This document shows, in pieces, positions 35,540 through 48,308 of a stretch of 64,000 nucleotides of DNA. The notes below the pieces were generated by a model, which was not told the origin of the DNA, did not search any database, and saw only the letters and a program-made list of their open reading frames with translations. Both the position numbers and the translations under genes were made by a program. The stretch lies in the NCBI GenBank assembly GCA_964017235.1, contig OZ024939.1, positions 43,688,241 through 43,752,240 on the forward strand, in the 5' to 3' direction. The DNA is from Sabellastarte sp. h YS-2021. Lineage: Eukaryota > Annelida > Polychaeta > Sabellida > Sabellidae. The first letter of the stretch is position 1. Every line of letters starts with the position of its first letter.

Positions 35540-37010
35540 AATAAATGTCATTACATGGAACCACTTGTTATGGTAGAAGCATTTTGGGGCCACTAATAAA
35601 TAACCAGTTTTAACTACACTGAACAATGTGAGACATGTTATTTTTGCGTCTTAATATTTGTAAATACTGTGATTTTTCTGACATTTGTTAATCCACAGTT
35701 GCATAATCAAATCTATGCAGCCACTGATAGTAGCTGACAATATATCAGAACTGAGCTGCTCCATTCATTAGTGGCTGCAATGGTATTTTTGTACATCCGT
35801 CACATGGTTCTCACAGATGTTTGTACCGATCAAATTACACACCATCTAAAACTGGAGAACATTTAATTACAAAAGATACTATCAAAATGAAATCAAAGTC
35901 ATTTAACATAGAAAATGATCTGCAGACTGCCTACATTTTCCTATCCGCAGTATTATACACGTGCAAACTTGTGTCACAGGTACCCTTCACAAACAGCGAC
36001 TTGTAGGTTCCTTGGTTGTAACTTTGCCTTGAACAAATATATCCAGAAATTGAATACATACAATTGGTTCTTGAAATATCAATTATATATCTCCTAATAT
36101 ATGTGAAAAAAATTAAAGATAGACACTGTTTTGAAAGACCTAACATATAAAGAAAGAATAACAAGGAATGTCCCAGTACAGCAAATTACAACCACAATAT
36201 GGGACAAGACTACTTGTCCTTAATGACAAAATAGATCTTTAACCTTAAACACTAAATTAGTGGCTTTCCAGGGACCCATGCATGTTTGTTCAAAAGAATA
36301 TATGGACAAAATGAAGATCCACTTGATGTTGCAAACAATTTGTTTTTTTTTTTGTTTTTTTTAATTGAAAAGTTTCATTTACATTGATCGAGACTAATTT
36401 TATTTACATTCAACAGTAATTAATTTATTAATTAGTGGGCACAAAAACCTATAGCTATACATTTCACAAACTTAGGAACAAAGCTTAAACTCGGTGAAGG
36501 TGTAAATTTCAGATTACGGTGAGACTTGTGGGACATTCTGTGGCCAGTCATGGAATTTGTACTCTGTATCTCTGGGGTATTGCATTTTCAATGAAAGCGT
36601 CAATTATAAGACGGTCCATCCTTCAGGGTTTCCATTTTATCTTCAATTGCTTGTAATCACATCCGACTGCAACACTGCCGAGTCAGGTGTTTTTATAGTC
36701 ACAAAATTAATTTTTCCTAACCATATGCTGATGATAAGGCCTTGGTATCCACCCAACATTTATTCTAGTAATGAATCCAGGCATTCTGAAGTGAAAAAAC
36801 TACAGCATTACTGCACCACCATAAAATGTTGCTGGGTGTCCCTGTATGCTCCATATGCACAGTCACTGATATCGCTTGCACTTGTCTTTTGAGAGTTCAT
36901 CAACAACAGACCACTGTAGATGTAACTTAGAAGAGCATGGCCTACTCAAGTCAGAAGCATCATCCAATATAACCAGTTTCATGCTTTAGTGCATTTGTAT
37001 CTTACAAAAG
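35540..37010. other. AT-rich spacer
   Basis: A T-run lies at about 36341-36360. A 111-codon plus-strand open frame (36557-36892) lacks motifs and splice support. Confidence 0.3.
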
Positions 37011-37025
37011 TCAGTGGGTGTTGGA

Positions 37026-37064
37026 ATGTCTTCACAGGAAGAAATGCTACTTCTACACTTCTTG
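37026..37064 (+). CDS. Candidate coding exon, unknown gene
   Basis: ATG at 37026 opens MSSQEEMLLLHFL and meets a perfect donor (CTTG then GTGAGTAATC), phase 0. The frame is also open upstream to an acceptor-like CTTACAAAAG at 37010, so it could be an internal exon. No family is recognised. Confidence 0.4.
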
Positions 37065-37854
37065 GTGAGTAATCATGGTCTGGGTACAAGCCATGGTTAC
37101 CCCATATTCTCCAGGTTTCTGAAAGTCCCAATTTCTGATATAATTTATTCTCCTAATTTCATATTGTCAAACAGCTGCTGTTTATCCATAGTCAAGAGAA
37201 GGGTGACTGAAGCATTTGGAATTTTCCTTCAGCTTTGTTCTTATGGCTGTTTGAATGATCCAGATCTGATGATGAATTCTGCAAACTATGGTAAAAATCC
37301 TTATAACCACTCTAAATATGTAATGACTGATGCATAATATTCCATCAATAAATAAAAATAATATGTGAATTCTGTTACAATAAATTCAATATTGTTTCTT
37401 AAAAATAATACCCTGGGCATTATAAAGAAAGTAAGGACTGTGGGTATGAGTTACTGACACTTTCAGAATTGAGCTGGGCGGGGAAATCATGGAAGTCCAA
37501 GCTGTTTAACTTGTACAAAAGTATCTTCAAGTTTTATTCATTTTAAACATCAGTGGATCAATAGCTATTTGAACCAGCTGAATATTTCAAACACAAAACC
37601 GTGCTTTCAATACAAATGATATCTTGAAATCTGTCTTTGTGTTGGCATTCAGTTAAAGTTAGATAATATACTTCTGACCAAGCACACTGTACCCAGTAAT
37701 GTCTCAGTTTTGCCCACTGCAATAGGGGCCGCTTTCAGTGAGTTTACAGTAGAATTCCAGAGCTGGAATTCAAATTACTCCCAACAACATTTAATTTGTC
37801 ATTCCTAATGTGCGAAAAGGAATGGTGTGGAGAGTTAAAGATAGTGAAAACAAA

Positions 37855-38130
37855 AAGTTTGATGAAACTCCTAAAATACACGTAGTCCTGGAAAACAGTT
37901 GATGAAATAGGTAGGAAAAATTCATATTGTTTTAAAAATCTCTATGGTGCTTTAAAATGTTGATAAAACTGGTAAAAATGCATGAGGTCTTTCACAAAAG
38001 AAGGTTGATGAAATTGGTAAAAAATAGATGTAGTATTTTTCCAAAGCTTGAAGATATTGGTAAAAAATACCTGTACTGTTTTAATAAGGTTGGAGAAATA
38101 GTATTGGTAGAAATACAAGCATGCATTTCA
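37855..38130. repeat. Diverged ~45-60-bp tandem repeat
   Basis: About five or six copies of a unit containing GTTGATGAAATTGGTAAAAA occur at about 37855, 37899, 37959, 38003, 38048 and 38089, with much divergence. The short open frame across it is a by-product. Confidence 0.6.
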
Positions 38131-38378
38131 CATATCCAGTTTTTTTTTGAAAACATAAATCTCATATCAAGCACCTGCATAAACAGTGCATTGAAACCTA
38201 TTCAACAAAAACTTCATAGCATCACTTTCGAAATTTAGCTCGCACCATATTTACTACATCATCTATTTATATCCATTTGAAATACATTAACAACATCTTA
38301 ATTGTCTAACTGCATTACAGTTGAATACTTTCTGGTCAAACTCTTCTAAGTCACATTTCCTTTAAGTGGACAAGATAT

Positions 38379-38762
38379 CTGTATTGGTATTCTTTAAAAA
38401 AGCTACTTCAATCTTAATCTCAAATATTACCAATGTAACTTTATCAATATAACTTAAGGTCAAATCTTGAATTTCAATTTAAACTCAAACTCAACTGTAA
38501 TGCCTACACTAAAATGAGTATACACTTAAACTCAGGCTTAAAATCATTTTAAATCCCTACATACTAAGGGATTGTATGAAAGGAGTCTTCAATGTTTCAG
38601 ATTTTGGCTGCATTAATTTTATTTGACCATGTTTTTACTTCAGTTTGAACACATGCTACTTTGGTAGGATTTCGCTTGTGATTTCTAACGTTGAGTTTAT
38701 ACTTATTTAGGACTGAGTGTAGGACTATGAGTTTGAGAGTTTTTGTGAATACCAGCCCCAGT
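38379..38762. mobile_element. Possible relative of the CAGGGGCC element, decayed
   Basis: The right end TTTTTGTGAATACCAGCCCC and a left TTGGTATTCTTTAAAAA resemble inverted ends. The interior carries repeated AAACTCAAACTCAA and CTTAAACTCAGG words like those inside 28575-29296. No target duplication was found. Confidence 0.4.
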
Positions 38763-41573
38763 CCTTCGACTAGCTTTGAAATTCACTGTTACTAGAAATT
38801 TTGGGCAATGTAGAAGAATATTGACATGTTCAATGAGATTTGCTTTGAACACTTTTCAAATGTATCGTTTTTACAACTTTCAGTCCACAAAGAACTTTTT
38901 CAGTACAATCAATATTAAAGCTGTCAGTAACAGCTGTAAAGCAACAGTGGCTTGTAAAAGTTTAAAGCATTTCTGACACCGGGTGAGAGCTGATGGGTAT
39001 CCTTTGAACCAACCATTTATCAGAGGTCAAAAACTAACAAAAACATGACTAAAACATAAGGGACTTAATTAAACAATAAATGAATCCCGAAACAAGGTCA
39101 ATGATTATATTTTGATGAACCAACCAACACAGTCCAAAACTGTGCCATATTTTTCTGAAATGACGGCCCTCAATGGTTAATTATTTTCAAAACACTATAA
39201 CATTTGTCATTAATTACAGCCAAATAAAATAGTCTTCAAATTGTATTCAAGGCATTTTGGACATTAATTTTTAAATGACTGAACTGTTAGAAATTAATGG
39301 TACAAAAAGATCCACATTTTTTTTCATTTTTGCTAATTTATTAAAACTTTAATATCTCTTGTACAGCTTATAATATCTGGCTTCATCCTTCCCCATTGAT
39401 TAGTACTGATATTACTAAGAAAAGGTGTTTTAGAAAAGACAAACCATTTCCTGTGGGTAGTGCTAAAGAAAAATACGAATAACTTTAGACTTTCAATCTA
39501 GATCTGGAAAGGAATCTTTATACAGGATAAACTTTGAGGAGGACCAAGCAATGGATCCCACATGAAAATGTGGCTCAGATCTGATGTACAGTTCAACCTA
39601 TGCACATGGACAGACAGACAAACCTACTTACAATACTCTAGCCTTCCCTTGGAGTGAGGGTAATCAGTTTTAGTAATATTATGATGGCAAGACTTAGAAG
39701 TGGCGGCACACAAAGCCACAACACTGAAAACCAGTGGTATGTAGCTGGAATAACACACTATAAAAGACCCAGCATGATAAGGTTCTGAGTGTTTAAGGAT
39801 GAAATACCAGCAATGTAAACATGATGTCACTGCCATTGTAATTCAATTATAAATTCTGATATTATATCATGCAAATGAATCCTTGACATTTTAATATCCT
39901 AAAACTAGTTCCAGTTAAAAGTACACCTCAAATGTTATATTTTATATCTCAAGATCAGAAATTACTGAAATATATACAGAAATTCATTTTATGAAACTGA
40001 CTTTTTAACCAAGGCTAAATTTTATTACTTTCCATCATTTTCACAGACTCAAACTTTGAAAATCTAGTGAGATACAATGCAAAAGATATTCATCAGGTTA
40101 TTTTGTTAGCCACAAAATTCTGGGAAAAGGTATGCCTAACACCATTCTTGAACACTCTTCTACCCAAAGATGGACAGCCTCTATTCCCAATCCAATAAAA
40201 CAATTTGATAAAAGATCCCAACCCGTTATTAATTACCCCCCTGTGGACAGTAGGCCCCCTCTTATAAATGAGGTTTAGTATGTCCCACTGGGCTCGATAT
40301 TGTATGGACAAATGACAACAGCAAGGGGCATAAAAGAAGCAGAAACTGAACAACTACCTGAAGGACCAGAGTTTTGTGAGAAGTACAGGGTTTCTATTAA
40401 ACTTAAACTCAAAAAGTAACATTGTATCGTGCTTGAGTCATACAAAATTTTAAGCTGAAGTTAAGATGACTAAAATGTTCATTTCCTGCCCAGACTTCAC
40501 AGCTAAATTCACAATTTTTACATTATAAACACAACACCAAGGTAATAGTCTATGAAACTTCTTGAGAAGTTCAACCAGTTCATGAAGACCCACACTCAAA
40601 TACCAGGATTAATTACAGCTTTTTAAGCCAATGAGCTTGGGAAATGTAAATTACATCATACTGAAGATTTAAATCTTTAATAATCTGTAAAAATAGCAAG
40701 CAGCAGTTCTTTATTGTATGTTGTTTTCATTCACTTAAAACTCTCAGTAAATTCGGGCCAATCTTATTCGTTCCATATTTAGTCACACAGGAGAGGAATT
40801 TCCATGGATAACTATCATTGTTATGTTGATGTACTTTGATAAAGTACCTCACTGATCTAAACTTAGTTCATAAGTTCAAGCAATATGCATTAACCAAAGA
40901 CTGGTGATGAATTATGTCCGATATATTTTATCTGAAAATCGTAATCTGCCATGCTTTTCAGCAATATATTTCCAGCACAATATTGGCTTCACAAAATATA
41001 AATCACACATAATGATGACATGGTGATAAATGTTATAAGAGTGCATGTACAATTGATTCTTCATGCATACAAATATATCAACTTTCATCGGCAGCTGGCT
41101 TATTCCAGTAAGCACTCGTGTAAGATTCACTCCAGTTTTCCTGGTCCAGTTGATGAAAACTGTACATTTCTATTGTCAAAAGGCACCCTTAAATGTCTGT
41201 TAAAACCAACGAAATCTGCAAGTGGGCTCAATGACTCTTCAGAAAGAAATATTAAAACTTTTCCGCGAACTGTCAAAAATATTTCTGGAAAACTAATGTA
41301 CAAAATATACAAGTCTAATCTAACCACACTTTTATAGCATTTAATCTGAGCTGTAGCATATACTAAGACACTGCAAAATTACTGTCCCCAAATCCTGGAT
41401 CTGTTTGACATAAATAAAAAATCATAGAGATCCAAGGCAATTAAGGAGGTTAAGGAGGAAACTAATAGATGCTGTACTTAATGTACACCAGAATATGCTT
41501 CAAACTTAATTTATTTTCATATCTATTCGACAGATTTTGCTTATTATAATATCACCTGCACTGAAAACAACAG
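38763..41573. other. AT-rich spacer with one long minus-strand open frame
   Basis: A minus-strand frame of about 86 codons (40093-40353) follows an acceptor-like CTGGTCCTTCAG but has no recognisable domain. A second frame after the same acceptor is also open. Nothing else is seen. Confidence 0.3.
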
Positions 41574-41611
41574 AACTGCAGTATGTCATGGCAACCAGCC
41601 AAATATATAAG
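41574..41611 (+). CDS. Weak candidate internal exon
   Basis: From an AAAACAACAG acceptor, LQYVMATSQIYK is read to a strong donor (AAG then GTAAGAAC), phase 0. It is too short to assess further. Confidence 0.3.
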
Positions 41612-42860
41612 GTAAGAACATACTGTTATATTAACATTTTCAGATTTATATATACCCAAGACAAGCATAGGTCCTTACCCAATGAGACCAATGATGGTGC
41701 AGGAAGGTCACTTCTGACCCCATGTGTAGAAATTTAACAGGTATTAATGTGGAAAATATCGATTTACTTAATGTATGTCGAAATAATGTTGCAAATTTAA
41801 ATTCTTCACTTTACGTTTGTATGATAAGGTCTCTAAATGTAAAGGTTTGAGCATTACACTCTTTTTCACATAATCATCTCCTAAAACTAAATACACAAGT
41901 TTCAACAGTCCAACATAGATAAATATGTAGAAATGGGGCTTTATTTTTAATAGGGATATTTATTTAATATTATTATCAACAATGTCATTGTCTGGAGAAA
42001 CCATCCACTGAAAATGTGATACATGGGATAAATTGAATCTATTTTGGGACATTCTCAACTGATCAGTGAAGTCTCGCCCAGTGTAATGGACTATTAGTGA
42101 AAAAACCCCAGACAGTCTGGTGTGATTGGCTTTTTTGGGGATTATTCTAGTCTCAAGGCCTTATAACACCATCCACCAAATATTTTAGTCTGCACATCAT
42201 GATCCAATCCAATTTAAACAGACTTCCATAGAGCTTAATCTTAGTTCATGAAACATAAACTCTGTCATATTACACTTGTAAGTATGAGACAATATGAACA
42301 TATACAGTGCTAAAATCAATGTGAAACATTATCTTATCTTCCATTTTGTCCAAGAAGAAATGGTCGAATTACAAGAAGGACAAAAAGTAAAATCAGTGTC
42401 CACCATGGGAAAGACTATTACAGTTGCTGGAAAGGCAAGCCTGAAAAGATGCGTTTTAAGTTTCTGATGGTCTGGTCCCACAGTGGAGAGGTTGCTACGA
42501 TGATCTCAGTGAATATAGAAGACTAGAGGCGACTAGAAGTGAGAAAGTCAGAATCTTCTACAACAAAGGAAGAACCAGTTGAGAACAAGGAAGAATATCT
42601 GGTGAATTTATTGAGAACAAGAAGGTAGTACGATTTTGCCGCACAGCTACGACATAGAAGAATCTGCTACCAATAGTGGTGAATTCTCATGGCAAACTAA
42701 AACACTGCCAAAAAACGGCGAATACAGGTGATAGTTTTGAACATCGGCTTGTTGTCGCCATGAAGTGGCCAATTATGAGGAAAACTGAAGACAAATGAAG
42801 AATAATGAGGAATTCACCTAGAATACTATTCACCAATATTCGCCTTTAAAATTCGCTACT

Positions 42861-43042
42861 GTGGGACATCTGCATGAAGAAGCTGTGGCTATTTGTTACC
42901 CAAGGACAGGTGGTAATCTAACTCAGGCTTCTGGCTCAATTATGGATACAGGCACAAGAAACAATCAGACCAATGCAAATAAACAATGGAGATTGACTAC
43001 AATCAGATATTTTAATGCTAAATTAACTATCAACAAACTGTG
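42861..43042 (+). CDS. Weak candidate exon
   Basis: An open plus-strand frame, including HLHEEAVAICYPRTGGNL and QASGSIMDTGTRNNQ, ends at a consensus donor (CTGTG then GTAAGTATA), phase 2. The preceding 500 bp is also richer in G+C than its neighbours but is broken by stops, so this may be a leader, an untranslated exon or a decayed gene. No family is recognised. Confidence 0.3.
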
Positions 43043-43981
43043 GTAAGTATACAGCCTTGAATATTATAATAAGAGTCAAAAAGAAAATCACAGAAATATT
43101 TAAAATTGACAGCAGATAAAAAAATTTGCTTTAACCTAGCAAGCCATCCATGATGCTTTACAATGTCATATATTTCAAGTGTAAACTCGTAAGTGGAAGA
43201 AGTCTCTTGCAATGGGATCCTATTCACATCTCAGGCTAGTCCAGCTGGTGTTTCTCAGCTGCAAATTTTACATTTATAAGAGTTTTTAGGACAACTTGGA
43301 CCAATGCCAGATTATCCATACTTAGGTGTACCTGTACATGTTGAATCTTAAAGTGTTATTAAAGTTTTGTCATGTATTGAGAGTTTTGTGCTACTCCAGG
43401 AATTAGGGTATTTTTCCCTATTTCCCTTTACTGAATGTTAGGCAACTCTGCCACTTGGTATTCACAGAACAAACCGACAAAAACCAGTTAATAGATTCAG
43501 TCTCCATGTCCTGTGAGATTCTGTATTTTTCATTAATCAGTGACGTCACTTGTGTTTGGATTCTACACACGTGGTGTGCTGGTTTTTCACTGGAGGAATC
43601 AGATATATTTTTATTTTATTCTGCAGTAAATACCCTGGACATTTTCCATCTGAAGCAGAAAAGTAATTATCCTGGTCTTGAAAAGAAATCAAAGAAATAT
43701 GACTCTTCAAATTCCAATAAACTAATCATTCCTTAAAATTTATCCTAAATGTTTTGCTGTATGTTTTTGTATCCTCTCTCTTCTTATAAAATCTCAGAAT
43801 GGATCATCTTGTTGGATTTTATTTTTAATAGTTCACTTAAATTAGACTGCAACTTTTACAGCTAAGTTTTCCTCATTTTTAAAGTAAACTCTTTTAATAC
43901 ACCTGAAAAATTCTTTTTATAACACATTGATAACACTCTAAATCAGCTATGTGTCATAAATTCTGTCTTGTCCAAAGTCAA

Positions 43982-44108
43982 AGGTTAAAGTTAGGTTTTA
44001 TGTATTGTACAACAGCCAGGGTTATAATGGGACAGGGTTCTCAGTATTGTCACTTGTGGGAGTCGAACACACACAGAGGTGACAGCCTGTGATCAGATGC
44101 CCAAAGAC
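43982..44108 (-). repeat. SINE copy of the 53480 family, head missing
   Basis: On the minus strand GGCTGTCACCTCTGTGTGTG, a B-box-like GTTCGACTCCC and CAATACTGAGAACCCTGTCC match the intact copy at 53480-53633, ending in a degraded ACATAAAACC tail. The A-box end is lost or diverged. Confidence 0.7.
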
Positions 44109-44378
44109 TGAAATTGTTTCTAAAACTTACATAATAATAGCTGGATATCAAACAGTAAAGGTTTCCCTTTTCACAGACTTGAGCTTTAAAGGGGAAGATT
44201 AAATCATCTGAAATTAAATTTATCTGAGTCACTGAGTTATTTGGGACAATCTGGCATCGCTATGAAATGAAAAAAGATGTAGCGGTTGTAATTTATTTGG
44301 GGGCTGTTAAAGAATGCTAGAGTTCTAATTACAGACAAGAGTGATAGATTACTTTGAGTACTAAATTATCAAAAAGGA

Positions 44379-45240
44379 CTGCATCCCTGGATTCCATCTT
44401 TTGTTTCTCTAAATGTATGAGCTGCATACCTGGATGTCATCTTTTGTTTCTGTAAATGTATGGGCTGCATCCCTGGATGTCATCTTTTGTTTCCATAAAT
44501 GTATGGGCTGCTTGCCATCTTTTGTTTCTCTAAATGTATGGGCTGCATCCCTGGATTCTATCTTTTGTTTCCATATGAGTATGGGCTGCATCCCTGGATG
44601 CCATCTTTTGTTTCCATATATGTATGGGCTGCTTGCCATCTTTTGTTTCTGTAAATGTATGGGCTGTATCCTGGATGTCATCTTTTGTTTCCATATATGA
44701 ATGGGCTGCATCCATGGAGGACATCTTTTGTTTCCATAAATGTATGGGCTGCTTGCCATATTTGTTTCCATATATGTATGGGCTGCTTGCCATCTTTTGT
44801 TTCTGTAAATGTATGGGCTGTATCCTGGATGTCATCTTTTGTTTCCATATATGAATGGGCTGCATCCATGGAGGACATCTTTTGTTTCCATAAATGTATG
44901 GGCTGCTTGCCATATTTGTTTCCATATATGTATGGGCTGCTTGCCATCTTTTGTTTCTGTAAATGTATGGGCTGTATCCTGGATGTCATCTTTTGTTTCC
45001 ATAAATGTATGAGCTACATCCCTGGATGCCATCTTTTGTTTCTGTAAATGTATGGGCTGCATACCTGGATGCCATCTTTTGTTTCCATATATGTATGGGC
45101 TGCTTGCCATATTTGTTTCTGTAAATGTATGAGCTGTATCCCTGGATGTCATCTTTTTTTTCTATAAATGAGCTGCATACATGGATGCCATCTTTTGTTT
45201 CTGTAAATATATGAGCTGCATCCCTGGGTGCCATCTTTTT
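44379..45240. repeat. Minisatellite of ~35-43-bp units with a 154-bp higher-order period
   Basis: About twenty units of the form CATCTTTTGTTTC plus a TAAATGTATGGGCT-type half. Units are 43 bp with a CATCCCTGGATG segment or about 35 bp without it. A four-unit block starting GCTTGCCATCTTTTGTTTCT recurs at 44631, 44785 and 44939, exactly 154 bp apart, so the centre was homogenised by block duplication. CCATATATGTATGG within many units is near-palindromic. Long open frames on both strands come from the lack of stops in the unit. Confidence 0.9.
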
Positions 45241-45670
45241 TCTACTATTTGTTAATACTTTTCACCTTAATCAAAAATAGGATTGTACATTTACCAACAA
45301 CAATATTTCTACACAACAATTATTCCCAGAGGTCAATTAACCAGAAAGGTAAGCATGTGTGACCTTATGCTGATTTAATTTCATCTTGCCACATACTTTA
45401 TTCCAACTTGGGTGTTCACATAATATTCCAGAGCTAAGGTCATATCAGGACAGGCTCTCAGTAATTAGTACGCTCATCAATGAACTGAATTCCGATCCTT
45501 GACCACACAAAACCAAGAGATTAACTACCTTACAGTTCAGAAATTGGTCATAAAGACTTCAATTTCATTAGTTAGTAAGGAAGCTAGCACAAACTGCAGA
45601 AAGATAGGACATGATGGGATTTTTGCAAAACATTGTGACATGGCTAGTGAACAAACCGTGTTCCAGAAAG
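45241..45670. other. AT-rich spacer
   Basis: It holds a possible minus-strand SINE relic near 45430-45520 (TAAGGTCATATCAGGACAGG) and no supported gene. Confidence 0.3.
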
Positions 45671-45677
45671 CACTTAC

Positions 45678-45731
45678 TTCGCCACATCCTGGTATCCCTG
45701 GGGTATCCAGCCCAGTCGGACAATCAGAAAG
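45678..45731 (-). CDS. Candidate 54-nt internal exon, unknown gene
   Basis: Minus-strand acceptor TTGTGTTTTCTAG and donor GCGAA then GTAAGT enclose exactly 18 codons, LSDCPTGLDTPGIPGCGE. Both splice sites are strong and the exon is GC-rich. The Gly/Pro/Cys-rich peptide suggests an extracellular protein; no family is assigned. Confidence 0.4.
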
Positions 45732-45739
45732 CTAGAAAA

Positions 45740-47321
45740 CACAATATGCAAAGGATATATCAGCCAGGATGGGACTTTGCGTGCTGGCAGATAAGTGACA
45801 GCTCTCTGCTCCCATTACTTCAAAGGTAATTCAGTAACCCAGAATAGCACAACATTAAGCTATCACAAAGCAATTAGAACTGTTGATATAAAAGTTTGTA
45901 TTAAGTAATGTGATTGTTTTTGGTCTGCACAAACTTCATCTAAAATAAAATCATAATTTCACCAAAATACAAGGTTTGTCAAAGATAACTTTTCATTAAG
46001 ATGCACACTTGGGTCACTGCATATGTTAATTTAAGAAAATTCATACTAATTTGCATAACACAAGTGCAAATATGCACTTTTTGTTAAATTAGTTTTGAAT
46101 AAGCTAACCTTCATTTGATACCTTTTTACTAAGCAAATACAGTCTCCAGCTCCAAATTATGACTGGCAAATTATTGTGACTCAAACTTATTGTGACTTAA
46201 GAACCTTTAGTTCTTTCATAAACACATTTTCTCTCTGTCAAGATTCTACTTGACGCAGTCTTTAACTGCTCAATAGATATTAGATACTCTTAATATGTCT
46301 GATAATTTTACCATAATTAAGATGTAAGCCTATTCTACTCATAGTTTTCTCCCCTATGGTTAGATGCTCAAATGGACATGGACTTTATCTAGCAATTTGA
46401 TTATCCCTTCCTGGGTTCAGGATTTATACATCAATTTGGTGCCTTGGAAATATGTCACTCGTCCACAACAAGAGGCTGCATCTGTTTTTGCTATATTCTA
46501 CTTACCTTGCCACCTGTAGTATATTTCAGGGGGTGGGGGAGTTATGTATGACTTTCGCACCCACTCATGTATTTATTCTTGTCAGGTGAGAAAGTATGAG
46601 ACTCACAGAGACGGGGGGGCGGCAAGTTATGGAGGAGAGATGTCGGGGAAATAATCCAATTAGCCTGTAGAGTCACTGGATGTGTTTACACACTTACTCA
46701 AACAGCCAATCAGATTAGCCAACACACTGGACACCTCGGAGAGTGATATATGTCCTCTGAGTGGTGAAAAAATGAACAAATATGTAACAGGCCAACAACT
46801 TCAAGGTTACAGAGTAGACATGGCTGGTTTGTATGTATAGCAAAACTATCAGAGGGCTTGCAATTCTGTAAATAGCTGGGGTTTTTTAAATTCTAGCTGT
46901 TGGGTTTTTGTTGATGCAATATTTACTATCTCAGATGTCAGATTTCTTTACTGCAGACATTAAACGCTGTTTTATTGCACGCTTTATGAATCGATTTTTT
47001 CCCCCCACTTTCCCTTTGATTTTACGGTTTGTTTTTTTAAAAAAAATTCTGTTCCTCTCTTAAATTTTGTGAACAAATGATGACATTTTTATGTAGAACT
47101 TATATCTAGTATACTACTAATAAAACATATCTTTACACATTTTCTATTTGTGAAATATATTATTGTCTTGGTTTTAACGACACTGTTTTTTTTTATAAAC
47201 CTATTAATACAGAAAATGAAATCCAATCTGCCAACTGTAAACATATAATAGAGCTTTGTGAACCTCTAAACATACAAATAAAAGCTTCTATGGACAGTTG
47301 ATGTTCAGGAGTAATTTCATC
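45740..47321. other. AT-rich spacer
   Basis: No supported gene. A G-rich stretch lies at about 46532-46545 and another at about 46612-46622. Confidence 0.3.
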
Positions 47322-47461
47322 TTATTCGTAAATGTGAAGGCCCCAAATCCCACCAGTCATTTCCAACTGATTTTTATACAAAAAGCCATCACTGGATTTG
47401 ACAGCATAACAGTGAATGAGTCCTCTGAGTCTCACTGTTGAAGTCAAGTTCAATTGAAATG
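47322..47461 (-). CDS. Candidate terminal coding exon, unknown gene
   Basis: A strong acceptor (ACTAAGTTTATTTGCAG) is followed by 45 codons, FQLNLTSTVRLRGLIHCY then AVKSSDGFLYKNQLEMTG and GIWGLHIYE, ending in TAA at 47322-47324. Entry takes two bases. An alternative shorter frame exists, but this one is longer and varied in composition. No family is recognised. Confidence 0.5.
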
Positions 47462-48260
47462 CTGCAAATAAACTTAGTAAATTATCTACATTTCTGGCAA
47501 ATAACAAAATGGTAGACAACCAAATAATATATCCATTCCATACCCTGGGCACACTGAAATTCAGGCGCTGGAGTCAAGATGAAAAGATGAAACTTTCAAC
47601 ACAGTGCAAGTGGTATCAGCAGTGCTGCCTGTTCTCATGTCTATCTGAGCAGTTGGTAATTAGATTACTATATTGTTATGGTTAAGGATTTTTAACAGTT
47701 TGCCATCAATATACATGTAACAAGCCCATTCACATACAGTAACACTAGCTAGTTATTATATTTTTACAAAAAAAAACTGCATCGCAACTGAGTAAAATTT
47801 TAGCACTGAATCACTATTTGTTGCTTTTGATAATTTTTGCCCATATTTCTTATTAAAAATACTAGCTTTAAATTCTCACTTTGAGCACATTTTTGCGCTA
47901 GTCCCTGCTGAGGGCACCTGACAAATGCAAGGATTTGATTGGCTTAGGGTTTCCAATGAATGGACTAATATACCTTGGAAAATACGTGACTAATATAGAT
48001 GGAATTTAGTCAAGTGGAAACTTAAATGAAAAATATCAATATAATGAACATGATCTTGGAACTTTTCAGCAGCGATACTAGAATTTCTACACAAGAGTGG
48101 CAGACTAAATTAGCAAACAACCAATGAACATGCACCTTACAAAGACTATTTTATGTATCAGACATCCTTACTGATTGAAGTTAGAATTTATATAAGTCCC
48201 AACTTAAGCTATGTGCTGAATTATGGTGAGAAACCATGTCTTGAAACAAAGAAACTCAAA

Positions 48261-48308
48261 ATGGCGTTAAAATTATTCACTGCAGCTGTTTGTTTCAGAC
48301 AAAACCAG
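48261..48308 (+). CDS. Candidate first coding exon, possible targeting peptide
   Basis: The start context CAAAATGG is good. Sixteen codons, MALKLFTAAVCFRQNQ, end exactly at a consensus donor (CAG then GTGAGT), phase 0. The peptide is hydrophobic with basic residues and no acidic ones, like a mitochondrial presequence or a short signal peptide. A TATATAAG word lies about 70 nt upstream (near 48190). The next exon is not identified. Confidence 0.5.

Noticed and set aside
36557-36892. 111-codon plus-strand open frame
   Set aside because: It has no ATG start, splice pair or recognisable motif; the opposite strand is similarly open in parts.
43140-43229. Minus-strand open segment (IPLQETSSTYEFTLEIYDIV) before a GTTAAA donor
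   Set aside because: Weak acceptor with an in-frame stop just upstream; not enough to call an exon.
44409-45234. Long open frames on both strands
   Set aside because: They are caused by the stop-free minisatellite unit; the 154-bp block is not a multiple of three, so no stable protein repeat is encoded.
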